Of a stretch of DNA of 64,000 nucleotides, positions 1-8,193 are shown one piece after another. Position numbers and translations under genes: made by a program. Location: assembly GCA_015056315.1 (NCBI GenBank), contig SVGN01000009.1, positions 1-64,000 on the forward strand. Reading direction: 5' to 3'. This DNA comes from Clostridiales bacterium. Its GTDB lineage: Bacteria > Bacillota > Clostridia > Christensenellales > Aristaeellaceae. Positions within the stretch are counted from its first letter, which is position 1; every line of letters begins with the position of its first letter. Under the pieces are notes generated by a model. That model was not told the origin of the DNA. It was given only the letters and a program-made list of their open reading frames with translations, and did no database searches.

Positions 1-11
1 ATAAAATCAAA

Positions 12-345
12 AACTTAGGCGGTAATTACGTTCCCTCTGCCACCTAAGTTCATATATCATATAGGCTTGTTTGCTATACACTTTTTGAGGATGGTTTTCA
101 CTGCAAACTCGCCTACGGCGACTTTTTTGACGACTTTTGCACCGTTTGCCTAGGAGCCTACGGCTCCCCGGGCGGCAAACGGTGATAGGAATCCCTTGCT
201 ACGCAAGGGTTCCGAAACCACCGTACACGCCGCTGGTTTCGGATTGGCAATCGGAGGGCTGCGGCCCTCCGATACCTCTGGGGCTTCTTTGACAGTCTGA
301 GGAGGGCAGGAGAAACCTGCCCTCCTGTCGTATTTTGTATACGAC
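12..345. repeat. Gene-free stretch made of a chain of short stem-loops
   Basis: No credible coding region is seen before position 371. The stretch is packed with inverted repeats: 12-22/40-50 (AACTTAGG arms), 110-113/117-120 (CGCC-TAC-GGCG), a nested cruciform with outer arms 140-150/174-184 and inner arms 153-158/162-167 (GGAGCC-TAC-GGCTCC), 188-199/203-213 (TAC loop, one bulge), 212-220/234-242, 251-259/264-272 (loop TGCG), 301-310/316-325 (10 bp perfect) and 327-333/339-345. Three of them share the three-base loop TAC. The pairing is read directly; what the element is (REP/MITE-like intergenic repeat, structured RNA, or the end of a transcript from the left) is not known. Confidence 0.7.
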
Positions 346-370
346 CACATTGCAGGGAGATGAACAGCCG

Positions 371-892
371 ATGATCACTCTTCGCCCCATGGAAGATACC
401 ATGGCGGATTACACCGCTCTGCGCAGCTGGTTTCTGGAGCCGGAGCTGCAGCAGTGGGTATGGTGCGACGAGAAGGGGGAGAAGGATGTGCCCCTTGAGC
501 GCGTCATTGAAAAATACGGCGAACGGATCAAGCATCCCAAGGATGTGTTTCCGTATTTCATCCTCCGGGAGGGCAGCCCGATCGGTTTCATCCAGTACTA
601 TTTTCAAAGCGATGAGGTCGTAGGGCTGGATATGTGGATCGGCACCCCGGAAGAGCGGGGGCAGGGCCACGGCAGCGAAGCCCTCCGGCAGATGGCAGAG
701 CTGATCCACCGGAAGCACCCTGCCGTGCAGGAGCTTTTCATCGATCCGGAGGCAGAGAACACGCGGGCCGTGCGCTGCTACCAAAATGCCGGTTTCCGGG
801 TTGTGGGCCGGTATGTGGACGAGGAAGGCGCTCTGTGCCTGCTTCTGAAAATGTATTTTCCCCAGCCCGAGACCAATGCAAAGGAGCTGTAA
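371..892 (+). CDS. GNAT acetyltransferase, AAC(6')-like
   Basis: A 173-residue Gcn5-type N-acetyltransferase that should transfer the acetyl group of acetyl-CoA to an amine in the cytoplasm. The order of motifs follows the aminoglycoside 6'-N-acetyltransferase group: PIGFIQYY about a third of the way in, a GLDMWIG strand, the acetyl-CoA loop ERGQGHGSEALR, then IDPEAENTRAVRCYQNAGF near the C-terminus. The ATG at 371 is chosen over the in-frame ATG at 335 because GGGAGA lies at 354-359. Sequence alone does not prove aminoglycoside as substrate; many chromosomal relatives have unknown acceptors. A 26-residue ORF follows after 5 bases. Confidence 0.8.
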   Translation: MITLRPMEDTMADYTALRSWFLEPELQQWVWCDEKGEKDVPLERVIEKYGERIKHPKDVFPYFILREGSPIGFIQYYFQSDEVVGLDMWIGTPEERGQGHGSEALRQMAELIHRKHPAVQELFIDPEAENTRAVRCYQNAGFRVVGRYVDEEGALCLLLKMYFPQPETNAKEL

Positions 893-897
893 GCAAG

Positions 898-978
898 ATG
901 ATCCTTCTTCTGTTCATTCTCATCCCTCCGGTCGTGATCATCATTCTGGACAGGATCTTCAGCCGGATGGACCGGTAA
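898..978 (+). CDS. 26-residue hydrophobic micro-protein
   Basis: A very short ORF starting 5 bases after the acetyltransferase stop, with AGGAG at 882-886 placed 11 bases before its ATG. The product begins MILLLFILIPPVVIIILD, enough for a single membrane-spanning segment, and ends with the charged tail RIFSRMDR. It lies before a strong terminator and so would be cotranscribed with the acetyltransferase. No family is recognised. It could be a real single-pass micro-protein or chance; the SD-like spacing and composition favour the former only modestly. Confidence 0.4.
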   Translation: MILLLFILIPPVVIIILDRIFSRMDR

Positions 979-1014
979 CAGCAGCACACCGAAGGGCGCG
1001 CTTCGCCCTGTATC

Positions 1015-1073
1015 GATGAAAAACGCAGCGTCTCCCGTGCCTGAAGCACGAAGGAGCCGCTGCGTTTTTCATC
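1015..1073. terminator. Bidirectional terminator between acetyltransferase and mtnN
   Basis: Perfect 16-base arms: 1015-1030 pairs with 1058-1073 (GATGAAAAACGCAGCG and its complement), giving A- and T-runs on both strands between convergent genes. A smaller hairpin (AGGGCG/CGCCCT) sits just upstream at 993-1009. The last bases overlap the mtnN stop codon. Confidence 0.85.
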
Positions 1074-1761
1074 TGTTTTTCAGCTCTGCCAGCAAAGCCA
1101 GCGTAACATCCCGTGCCGCTTCGGCGGCTGCACGGCAATTCTCTTCGAAATGTTCTGTTCCGCTGTGGTCGGCATCATCGGTCACCGATCGTATGGCAAG
1201 AAAAGGAATGCTGTTGGCGTGGCATACATGGGCGATGGCGGCGGTCTCCATATCCACGGTGCAGGGGGCAAAGCGTGCGTTGATCTCTGCCCGCCCTTCG
1301 TCGGTGATGAACCTTTCACCGGTGACCATCCGTCCCCAACAGACCCTCCGGTGCGCCGGCAGCTTTTCCGCCGCTTTTTTGGAAAGCAACAGCAGCTGCT
1401 CATCTGCCTTGAAATAAGGCGAACCCAGCCAGGGGTGGAAATCGGTCAACAGCTCCGGTGCCACGTCGTGGTAGGCTGCCTCTGCTGAGATAACGGTATC
1501 AAGAATGCTCAGCCCCTGCTGCATACCGCCCGCTGTACCTGCGTTGATGACGGCATCCACCCGGTAGGTATCGATCAGGCACTGGGCGGCAATGGCAGCG
1601 TTCACCTTGCATACGCCGGAATATAACGCTACCACCTGCACGCCGTTGAGCGTTCCTTCGTGAAATGTCAGCATGGCCTTTTGAGTTTCCCTGCGGTTTT
1701 CGATCAGCGGCAGAAAGGGAGCCACTTCTTTGTCGCCTGCGCACAGGATGCCGATACGCAT
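1069..1761 (-). CDS. mtnN: 5'-methylthioadenosine/S-adenosylhomocysteine nucleosidase
   Basis: Cleaves the N-glycosidic bond of MTA and SAH (and 5'-deoxyadenosine), releasing adenine; cytosolic methyl-cycle salvage. The 230-residue length is typical. The N-terminus MRIGILCAGDKEVAPFL matches the MTAN start, NAGTAGGMQ is the phosphorylase-like core, DMETAAIAHVC carries the substrate-binding Met-Glu, and AIRSVTDDAD contains the catalytic Asp region. The start at 1761 has GGAGGTG before it; a longer ORF to 1824 has no such site. A separate S-adenosylhomocysteinase gene is present at 43959, so the cell appears to have both SAH-degrading routes. Confidence 0.93.
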   Translation of the reverse strand: MRIGILCAGDKEVAPFLPLIENRRETQKAMLTFHEGTLNGVQVVALYSGVCKVNAAIAAQCLIDTYRVDAVINAGTAGGMQQGLSILDTVISAEAAYHDVAPELLTDFHPWLGSPYFKADEQLLLLSKKAAEKLPAHRRVCWGRMVTGERFITDEGRAEINARFAPCTVDMETAAIAHVCHANSIPFLAIRSVTDDADHSGTEHFEENCRAAAEAARDVTLALLAELKNR

Positions 1762-1842
1762 AGAGCACACCTCCGTTGGTTCAGATCTGTACCTAAGATC
1801 ATACCATATGGCGGCAGAGCGCACAACACAGAAGTAACGTCT

Positions 1843-2283
1843 TCAACGCCGCCGGTACGCCAGCAGCTCGCCCTCCTGCCCCTCAGCGCCGCACAGGCTC
1901 ACCAGCAGGAAGTCGGCTGCGGCAACAATGCAGAAGGTTCTGCTTTCATCCCATTCGCAGGGCAGGTGGCAGCACAGGTATACCGCATCATCCTGCAAAA
2001 AAGTGGTGTGCTGCCCACCCGGCAGCCGGTAAGACAGGTTGACGAACCGTCCGTTGACCGGCTCCGGCGCGGTCACCTGCGGCAGCCCGGGTATGCGCAG
2101 GTCGTTCACCTCCTCTGCCAGCCGCTGCTTGAAGGCCTCCAGCGCCTCCGCGCCGCCGGTCCGGATGTACCTTGCTACCCAACAGGTTTTGCCAAAGGGC
2201 TTGCCGCAGGTGGCAGCGCAGCCTTTGCACAGGGCATGGAGCCCGCACTGTTCGCAGGCAGCTCCGCAGATCGCACTTTTCAT
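1843..2283 (-). CDS. Cys-rich DUF3795-like protein
   Basis: A 146-residue protein of unknown function. Its N-terminal 35 residues hold eight cysteines in a pattern CGAACEQCGLHALCKGC...C...C, as in DUF3795-type putative zinc-binding proteins, and two more lie around residue 105 (LCCHLPC). The rest is a mixed alpha/beta region ending in an Arg-rich tail. AAGGAGAG precedes the ATG. It is transcribed leftward toward mtnN, 81 bases away, and could share its transcript. The cysteines suggest a structural metal site; no enzymatic motif is visible. Confidence 0.65.
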   Translation of the reverse strand: MKSAICGAACEQCGLHALCKGCAATCGKPFGKTCWVARYIRTGGAEALEAFKQRLAEEVNDLRIPGLPQVTAPEPVNGRFVNLSYRLPGGQHTTFLQDDAVYLCCHLPCEWDESRTFCIVAAADFLLVSLCGAEGQEGELLAYRRR

Positions 2284-2373
2284 GATTCCTCTCTCCTTTG
2301 TGTTCTTGATCGTGGCCCTGCATCAAATTGGCCACTCATAGGAGATACACCCACCCGCAAAGCATTACAAGAC

Positions 2374-2402
2374 TTGAAAAATTGGCGAAAATGTGGTAAT
2401 AT
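2374..2402 (+). promoter_or_regulatory. Upstream promoter before uxuA
   Basis: TTGAAA (2374-2379), 17-base spacer, TAATAT (2397-2402): a near-consensus sigma-A promoter read directly. Its expected start point (about 2409) is the first base of a terminator hairpin, so productive transcription from it would need readthrough. Confidence 0.5.
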
Positions 2403-2408
2403 GAGTGC

Positions 2409-2436
2409 ATCGGAGAAGCGTTTTTCTCCGATTTTT
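2409..2436 (+). terminator. Rho-independent terminator inside the uxuA upstream region
   Basis: ATCGGAGAA (2409-2417) pairs with TTCTCCGAT (2424-2432), followed by TTTTT. It points toward uxuA but no plus-strand gene precedes it within this window; it may insulate uxuA from upstream transcription or end a very short RNA. Confidence 0.7.
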
Positions 2437-2464
2437 TCTTTGTGAAAAGATAAACACATATCAA

Positions 2465-2478
2465 ACTTGTATACAAGT
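2465..2478. promoter_or_regulatory. Perfect 14-bp palindrome, probable GntR/UxuR-type operator
   Basis: ACTTGTATACAAGT is a perfect palindrome that abuts the -35 hexamer of the proximal uxuA promoter. FadR/UxuR-subfamily GntR regulators of hexuronate genes bind palindromes with a central TATA/GTATAC core, and a GntR-FCD gene is third in this operon. Binding here would occlude RNA polymerase, so autorepression relieved by a hexuronate intermediate is the natural reading (inference). Confidence 0.65.
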
Positions 2479-2506
2479 AGACAAGCAGATGTGCGTATGG
2501 TATACT
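2478..2506 (+). promoter_or_regulatory. Proximal promoter of the uxu operon
   Basis: TAGACA (2478-2483), 17-base spacer, TATACT (2501-2506); start of transcription expected near 2513, about 43 bases before the uxuA ATG. The -35 shares one base with the palindromic operator. Confidence 0.65.
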
Positions 2507-2555
2507 CACGGTATCACCTGTAACCCCTTTCATATTTCACAGGAGGACGATCACC

Positions 2556-3629
2556 ATGAAAATGACCTTCCGCTGGTACGGTTCCCAGAGCGACCCCATT
2601 AGCCTCAAGTACATCAAGCAGATCCCCGGCATGACGGGCCTGATGGGCCTTCTGGACAAGCCCGCCGGTGTTGTCTGGGAGGAGGACGAGATCAAGGCGC
2701 TGCTGGAGGAGGTACATGCCGCCGGTCTGGAGCTCGAGGTCATCGAGAGCGTGAATGTTCACGAGGATATCAAGATGGGCCTGCCCAGCCGCGATGAGTA
2801 CATCGCCAACTACATCACCACCATCCGCAACCTTGCCAAGTACGGCGTAAAGGTGATCGTTTACAACTTTATGCCCGTGTTCGACTGGCTGCGCACCGAT
2901 CTGGCCCGGGAGATCCCCGAGGATGGCTCCAACTCCCTCTACTTTAACGAAGAGGATCTGGGCGAGATGGGCCCCATGGAGATCGTTCGCCGCACCGCCG
3001 AGGATTCCAAGGGCTTCACCCTGCCCGGCTGGGAGCCCGAGCGGCTGGCCCTGCTGGAGACCACCCTCAAGCAGTATGAGGGCATCACCCCCGATATGCT
3101 GCGCGAGAACTACAAGTACTTCCTGGATGCGGTCATCCCTGTCTGCGAAGAAGTAGGCGTTCGCATGGCCTGCCACCCGGACGACCCCGCCTGGCCCATC
3201 TTCGGCCTGCCCCGCATCGCCCACAGCCAGGAGGATTTCGACAAGATCGTCAAGCTCCACGACAGCCCCGCCAACACCCTGTGCCTGTGCACCGGCTCTC
3301 TCGGCTCCAACCCGGAGAACGACATTCCCTCCATCATCCGTCACTTTGGCGAGATGGACCGCATCGGCGCAATGCACGTGCGTAACGTCAAGTTCCTGGG
3401 CTACCGCCACTTCCGCGAGGCTGCCCACCTTTCCTCCACCGGCGATTTGGATATGTTCGCCATCATGAAGGCCATCTACGACACCTGCCCTGATACCTAC
3501 ATCCGCCCTGACCACGGCCGCATGATCTGGGATGAGCAGGGCCGTCCCGGCTATGGCCTCTACGACCGCGCACTGGGCGCCACCTACCTCAACGGTCTGT
3601 GGGAAGCCATCCAGCGCATGGCCAAGTGA
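2556..3629 (+). CDS. uxuA: Mannonate dehydratase
   Basis: Dehydrates D-mannonate to 2-keto-3-deoxygluconate in the cytoplasmic glucuronate branch; a metal-dependent TIM-barrel enzyme. The 357-residue length is normal for the UxuA family. Recognisable stretches are MKMTFRWYG at the start, [15 protein letters not shown], and the metal-site region [21 protein letters not shown] around residue 205, followed by RNVKFLG and [12 protein letters not shown] near the C-terminus. AGGAGG at 2541 fixes the ATG. It is first in an operon with the fructuronate reductase (13 bases downstream), a GntR regulator and a PHP protein. Confidence 0.96.
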   Translation: MKMTFRWYGSQSDPISLKYIKQIPGMTGLMGLLDKPAGVVWEEDEIKALLEEVHAAGLELEVIESVNVHEDIKMGLPSRDEYIANYITTIRNLAKYGVKVIVYNFMPVFDWLRTDLAREIPEDGSNSLYFNEEDLGEMGPMEIVRRTAEDSKGFTLPGWEPERLALLETTLKQYEGITPDMLRENYKYFLDAVIPVCEEVGVRMACHPDDPAWPIFGLPRIAHSQEDFDKIVKLHDSPANTLCLCTGSLGSNPENDIPSIIRHFGEMDRIGAMHVRNVKFLGYRHFREAAHLSSTGDLDMFAIMKAIYDTCPDTYIRPDHGRMIWDEQGRPGYGLYDRALGATYLNGLWEAIQRMAK

Positions 3630-3642
3630 AAGGAGAAACACC

Positions 3643-5250
3643 ATGAAGCTGAATCATGAAAGCCTGAAAAACGTACAGGCCTGGCAGCAGCTGGGCGTCA
3701 AGGTGCCCGCCTTCGACCGGGATGCCATGCTGGCAAGCACCAAGGAAGCCCCCGTGTGGGTGCATTTCGGTGCAGGCAACATCTTCCGCGGTTTTATTGC
3801 GGTGCTGCAGCAGCGTCTGCTGGAGATGGGTCTTGAAAAGAGCGGCATCATCGCTGCCGAGACCTTCGATTACGACATCATCGATAAGATCTACGCCCCC
3901 TACGACAGCCTGACCATGAACGTTACCCTCCGTGCCGACGGCTCCACCGATAAGGAGATCGTAGCCTCCCTGGCCACCGGCCTCAAGGCAGGCACCGCCT
4001 TCGAGGAGGATTGGGCTGCCCTGCGGGCTGCCTTCCGGAACAAGAGCCTGCAGATGGCCAGCTTCACCATCACCGAGAAGGGCTATGCCCTCCGGGATAT
4101 GAAGGGCAACCTGATGCAGATCGTCAAGGATGATATGGCTGCGGGCCCCGATGCGCCCCACCACGCCATGGCCTGCGTGGCCTCCCTGATGTACGACCGC
4201 TATCAGGCTGGTGCTGCCCCCATCGCCCTCGTCAGCATGGATAACTGCAGCCACAACGGCGAAAAGCTGCGCCAGGCTGTGCTGGATGTGGCTACCGCCT
4301 GGCAGAACGCCAACCTGGTGCCCGCCGGTTTCGTGGCGTACCTGGCCGACGAAAAGCAGGTCTCCTTCCCCTGGAGCATGATCGACAAGATCACCCCCCG
4401 GCCTGCCGAGGTGATCACCGAGCAGCTGGAGAAGCTGGGCATCGAGGAGATGGGCGCTGTGGTCACCAGCCGCAACACCTACATCGCTCCCTTTGTTAAT
4501 GCCGAAGCTCCCCAGTACCTGGTGGTGGAGGATCGCTTCCCCAATGGCCGCCCCGCGCTGGAAAAGGCCGGTGTGTACATGACCGACCGGGATACCGTCA
4601 ACGCCACCGAGCGCATGAAGGTGACCACCTGCCTCAACCCCCTGCACACCGCCCTGGCTGTGTTCGGCTGCCTGCTGGGCTATGAGACCATCGCTGCCGA
4701 GATGAAGGATCCCGACCTGAAGAAGCTGGTGGAGACCATCGGCTACGTGGAAGGCATGCCCGTTGTTACCGACCCCGGCATCCTGAACCCGGAAGACTTC
4801 CTGCGGGAGGTGCTGGAGCAGCGCCTGCCCAACCCCTTCATTCCCGATACCCCCCAGCGTATCGCCACCGATACCAGCCAAAAGATCCCGATCCGCTTTG
4901 GCGAGACCATCAAGAGCTACATGATGAGCCCCACTTTGGATGCCACCAGCCTCCGGGCCATCCCGCTGGCGCTGGCCGGTTGGCTGCGCTACCTGCTGGC
5001 GGTGGATGACGAAGGCAAGCCCATGCCCGTCAGCCCCGACCCGATGATGGATTCCCTCAAGGCTGCGTTGGCTGCCGTGGAGCCCGGTGTGCCCACCAGC
5101 GCCAAGGCTGCGCTGGAGCCCATTCTGAGCAACCCCGTCATTTTCGGTGTCAACCTGGTCAATGCAGGTCTGGCCGAGAAGGTGGAGAGCCTGCTGGCGG
5201 ATATGCTCACCGGCCCCGGTGCTGTGCGCAAGGCGCTCCAGGCACTGTAA
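3643..5250 (+). CDS. uxuB: Fructuronate reductase, mannitol dehydrogenase family
   Basis: Interconverts D-fructuronate and D-mannonate with NAD(H), supplying UxuA. The 535-residue protein has an N-terminal NAD-binding domain (HFGAGNIFRGF near residue 40) and a C-terminal polyol-dehydrogenase domain with the family signature KVTTCLNPLHTAL, which contains the K-x5-N-x2-H catalytic pattern. The ATG at 3643 follows AAGGAG at 3630; an upstream ATG at 3532 lies inside uxuA and is rejected. Being in the same operon as uxuA makes fructuronate more likely as substrate than mannitol or tagaturonate. Confidence 0.93.
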   Translation: MKLNHESLKNVQAWQQLGVKVPAFDRDAMLASTKEAPVWVHFGAGNIFRGFIAVLQQRLLEMGLEKSGIIAAETFDYDIIDKIYAPYDSLTMNVTLRADGSTDKEIVASLATGLKAGTAFEEDWAALRAAFRNKSLQMASFTITEKGYALRDMKGNLMQIVKDDMAAGPDAPHHAMACVASLMYDRYQAGAAPIALVSMDNCSHNGEKLRQAVLDVATAWQNANLVPAGFVAYLADEKQVSFPWSMIDKITPRPAEVITEQLEKLGIEEMGAVVTSRNTYIAPFVNAEAPQYLVVEDRFPNGRPALEKAGVYMTDRDTVNATERMKVTTCLNPLHTALAVFGCLLGYETIAAEMKDPDLKKLVETIGYVEGMPVVTDPGILNPEDFLREVLEQRLPNPFIPDTPQRIATDTSQKIPIRFGETIKSYMMSPTLDATSLRAIPLALAGWLRYLLAVDDEGKPMPVSPDPMMDSLKAALAAVEPGVPTSAKAALEPILSNPVIFGVNLVNAGLAEKVESLLADMLTGPGAVRKALQAL

Positions 5251-5263
5251 GGGGATGATCGTG

Positions 5264-5950
5264 ATGCGCATACTGCCCCGAAAAGCAAGAGAGAACAACC
5301 GGGATTATGCGCTGCGCACCCTTCGGGAGAACATCATCCATCTGGATCTGCCGCCGGGGAGCCGCATCAGCGAAAACGACCTGTCCGCTCAATTGGGGCT
5401 TTCCCGCACGCCTGTGCGGGAGGCCCTGATGGAGCTGGCAAGGGTGCGTCTGGTGGAGGTATACCCGCAGCGGGGCAGCGCCATTGCCCTCATCGACGAT
5501 GAACTGGTGGAGGAAGCCCGCTTTCTGCGCAGCGTGATGGAATGCGCTGTGGTAGAATTGGCAGCATCCATGGCCACCGAGGAGGAGCTTCTGCTGCTGA
5601 TGGAGAATGTTACCCGGCAGGAGTATTATCTGGCTCAGGGGCAGAGCGAGCAGCTCTGGCGGCTGGACGGTGCTTTTCACAGCATCCTGTTCCGCATCGC
5701 CCGCAAGGAGCAGACTCATGCCCTCATGGCCGATATGACGCTCCACTTCGACCGGGTGCGGAACATGACGCTGAACACCGTTGAAAGCAGCGCCATCGTG
5801 GGCGACCACCGTGCCATTGCCAACGCCGTAGCCCAACGGGATGCCGCCAAAGCCCGTCAGCTGATGAGCGTGCACCTGAGCCGCTATCAGGTGGATAAGA
5901 CCCACCTTCTGGAGCATTACCCGGCAGAATACTTCAAGCAGGGCAGCTGA
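5264..5950 (+). CDS. GntR-family regulator, FCD (FadR/UxuR-like) subfamily
   Basis: A 228-residue transcription factor. Residues about 10-75 form the winged helix (PPGSRISENDLSAQLGLSRT with PVREAL), and the rest is the all-helical FCD effector domain with the metal-ligand pattern DGAFHSILF ... GDHRAIANAV. FCD members commonly sense hexuronates and related acids through a bound metal. The start is the second of two ATGs (5264; 5255 also possible) because GGGG at 5251-5254 gives normal spacing. It lies directly after uxuB and is the likely ligand for the palindrome at 2465. Whether it represses is inference. Confidence 0.9.
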   Translation: MRILPRKARENNRDYALRTLRENIIHLDLPPGSRISENDLSAQLGLSRTPVREALMELARVRLVEVYPQRGSAIALIDDELVEEARFLRSVMECAVVELAASMATEEELLLLMENVTRQEYYLAQGQSEQLWRLDGAFHSILFRIARKEQTHALMADMTLHFDRVRNMTLNTVESSAIVGDHRAIANAVAQRDAAKARQLMSVHLSRYQVDKTHLLEHYPAEYFKQGS

Positions 5951-5978
5951 CAGGGCTGCCGCAAGGAGGAACCATACC

Positions 5979-6767
5979 ATGCCATACCGCTACGAGACCC
6001 ATCTGCATACCTGCCAGGGCAGTGCCTGCGGCACCTCCACCGGCAGGGAGCACGCCCGCTACTACAAGGAGATCGGTTATCAGGGCATCATTGTGACGGA
6101 TCACTTTTTCCGCGGCAATACCGCCGTGCCCCGCAACCTGCCCTGGAAGGAGCGGATCGAGCTGTTCTGCTCCGGCTACGAGGATGCGCTGGCAGAGGGG
6201 CAGAAGATCGGCCTGGATGTGTTCTTCGGCTGGGAGCAGAATTTCAACGGCGATGAGTACCTCGTCTACGGTCTGGATAAGGCCTGGCTCCTTGCCCACC
6301 CGGAGATGGAGCACTGGAACCGCCGCCAGCAGCTGGAGGGCGTACATGCCGCAGGCGGCTGCGTGGTGCAGGCGCACCCCTTCCGTATGCGCAGCTATAT
6401 GACCCACATCGGGTTGGGGCTTCGCTACTGCGACGGTATCGAGACCGCCAACGGCGGCAACGATGCGCTGCAGGATGCGGCTGCCTGGCGCTACGGCAAC
6501 GAGTTCGGCCTGCCCATGATCGCAGGCTCCGACAACCACCTGAGCGCACCCGGCAAGTGGGAGGCAGGGCAGATCTTCGGCATTTCGCTGGAGGAGAAGC
6601 TCACCTCCATCCACGATCTGGTGCAGCTCATCCGGCAAAAGAAGCCCATCGGGCTGGTGGTGCCGGAAGACCGCTTTGCCGTACAGCCCGGCGACCCCGA
6701 ACCCGAGGCCTTCTGGCTGGATGAGGAAGAGAAACTGGTGGCAGCCCGGCGTAGCTGGCTTGCATGA
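5979..6767 (+). CDS. PHP-domain metal-dependent hydrolase
   Basis: A 262-residue stand-alone PHP domain protein, expected to be a trinuclear-metal phosphoesterase. Visible ligands are THLHT near residue 8, VTDHFF near residue 40, a Glu in GWEQNFNGDEYL, QAHPFR near residue 130 and AGSDNHL near residue 187. The substrate cannot be told from the sequence; in this operon a sugar-phosphate role is possible but unproven. AAGGAGGAA precedes the ATG, and the gene is 28 bases after the GntR gene and followed by a terminator, so it closes the uxu operon. Confidence 0.85.
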   Translation: MPYRYETHLHTCQGSACGTSTGREHARYYKEIGYQGIIVTDHFFRGNTAVPRNLPWKERIELFCSGYEDALAEGQKIGLDVFFGWEQNFNGDEYLVYGLDKAWLLAHPEMEHWNRRQQLEGVHAAGGCVVQAHPFRMRSYMTHIGLGLRYCDGIETANGGNDALQDAAAWRYGNEFGLPMIAGSDNHLSAPGKWEAGQIFGISLEEKLTSIHDLVQLIRQKKPIGLVVPEDRFAVQPGDPEPEAFWLDEEEKLVAARRSWLA

Positions 6768-6776
6768 CCCAAAAAG

Positions 6777-6818
6777 AAGCATCCTGCGCAGCGGAGAAAC
6801 CATGCGCAGGATGCTTTT
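6777..6818 (+). terminator. Terminator of the uxu operon
   Basis: Arms 6777-6790 (AAGCATCCTGCGCA) and 6803-6816, 14 bp perfect, followed by TT. It overlaps nothing and separates the operon from the next start. Confidence 0.8.
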
Positions 6819-6852
6819 GCGTTCTTGAAAACACCCGGGGAGGAAACGAAAC

Positions 6853-7386
6853 ATGGCACAGAGGATCATACTGACCGGCGGCAACGGCGCAGGCAAGAGC
6901 ACCCTTGGCAAAGCGCTTGCCGATGCGCTGGGGCTTCCGTTTCTGGATATCGAGGATTACTACTTTCCCAAAACCGATGCCCACTACCTCTACGCAGCGC
7001 CCAGAACCGAAGGGGAGGCAGTAGCTCTGCTGCTGGGGGATATGCGCGGGGCAGAGGGCTTCGTGTTCACCTCTGTGCGGGGCGATTATACCAAAGAACT
7101 GAGCAGCCTCTTCACCCATGCGGTATGCGTGGATGTGCCCAAGGAGATACGCCGGATGCGGGTGGAGGAACGCTCCTATCGCAAATTCGGGGAGCGGATG
7201 CGGCCCGGCGGCGATCTTTACGAACAGGAGCAGCGTTTCTTTACCATGATCCAAAACCGTTCGGATGACCGCTTCCTTGGCTGGCTCGGTACGCTGTCCA
7301 TACCCGTGCTCCATGTGGATGGGCTTCTGCCGGTGGCAGAAAACGTGCAAACGCTGCTGAACTGGCTGGCAGCCGCCGGGTCATAA
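6853..7386 (+). CDS. P-loop kinase-like protein (shikimate/AAA-type fold)
   Basis: A 177-residue P-loop NTPase. The N-terminus IILTGGNGAGKSTLGKALAD carries Walker A, and LGLPFLDIEDYYFP resembles the nucleoside/shikimate kinase layout with an acidic pair after the P-loop. A conserved-looking R-R-M-R-V-E-E-R stretch near residue 100 may be the lid. No family-specific substrate motif is evident, so small-molecule kinase is the best guess. Its last 6 bases overlap the convergent methyltransferase gene. Confidence 0.6.
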   Translation: MAQRIILTGGNGAGKSTLGKALADALGLPFLDIEDYYFPKTDAHYLYAAPRTEGEAVALLLGDMRGAEGFVFTSVRGDYTKELSSLFTHAVCVDVPKEIRRMRVEERSYRKFGERMRPGGDLYEQEQRFFTMIQNRSDDRFLGWLGTLSIPVLHVDGLLPVAENVQTLLNWLAAAGS

Positions 7387-8136
7387 GGGCTTTTGCACCA
7401 GATACAGCGGGATCGTATCCCGGATCTCGATCACGCCGCCCGCTGCCAGCACCGCCTGCCGGATGCCATCGAAAAACCGGCTCCGGTAAGGCTCCTCCAG
7501 CGTGATGTGGGCGCAATGAGTGCCGATGTAGCACAGGTATTCCTCTGCGGTGAGCCTGCGCACCTGCTTCCATTCGGTGTAGCGCAGATCCCGGAAGCCG
7601 TAGTTCAGCACATTTTCGTAGGTGAGCCTGCAGCTGTAGGCCTGCTTTACCTTGAAGTGGGCATCGTAGACCTTATCGATCTCCGCCCTCAGCGCCGGGT
7701 CGGCGCTTACCTCGTCCGAGCGGGTCATGAACATGGCAAGGTACCCGCCGGGCTTCAGCATGCGGTAGGTCTTCGAAAAAGCGATCTCCTCCGGGATCCA
7801 CTGTATGGTGGCGGCGGAATAGACCAGATCGTATTCGTTTGCGGGAAAAGAGAAGGTCTCAAAATCGCCGTTGAAGATGCGGAAGTTGGTATAGTGTCCA
7901 AATTTCTGCTGCATCAGGGCGGTAAAGTTCTCGCCCAGCTCTATGGCGGTATAGTCGCACCCGGTACGGAGCACCGGCTCTGTGGCCTGGCCTGTGCCCG
8001 GGCCGATCTCCAGCACCTTCTTGCCCGGTGCAAGGGCACATACCGTCTTCAGCTCATCGAACAGCTCGCTGCAATAGCGGGGCCTGTACTGATCAAATGC
8101 CTCAGGGATCAGGTCGAAGGTCTTGCGGAAGTCCAT
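7381..8136 (-). CDS. Class I SAM-dependent methyltransferase
   Basis: A 251-residue cytosolic methyltransferase. VLEIGPGTGQATEP near residue 40 is the SAM-binding motif I, AIELGENF the acidic end of strand 2, NGDFETFSF motif II/III, and LKPGGYLAMFMT the post-III strand. The N-terminus FDLIPEAFDQYRPRY is typical of small-molecule C/N/O-methyltransferases related to UbiE/trans-aconitate types. The acceptor is unknown. GAGGTG precedes the ATG at 8136. The gene converges with the kinase gene. Confidence 0.8.
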   Translation of the reverse strand: MDFRKTFDLIPEAFDQYRPRYCSELFDELKTVCALAPGKKVLEIGPGTGQATEPVLRTGCDYTAIELGENFTALMQQKFGHYTNFRIFNGDFETFSFPANEYDLVYSAATIQWIPEEIAFSKTYRMLKPGGYLAMFMTRSDEVSADPALRAEIDKVYDAHFKVKQAYSCRLTYENVLNYGFRDLRYTEWKQVRRLTAEEYLCYIGTHCAHITLEEPYRSRFFDGIRQAVLAAGGVIEIRDTIPLYLVQKPL

Positions 8137-8193
8137 GATATATTCACCTCGTCTTCGATCGCATTTTTAGAATAGAAAATCTGTACCACAAAG

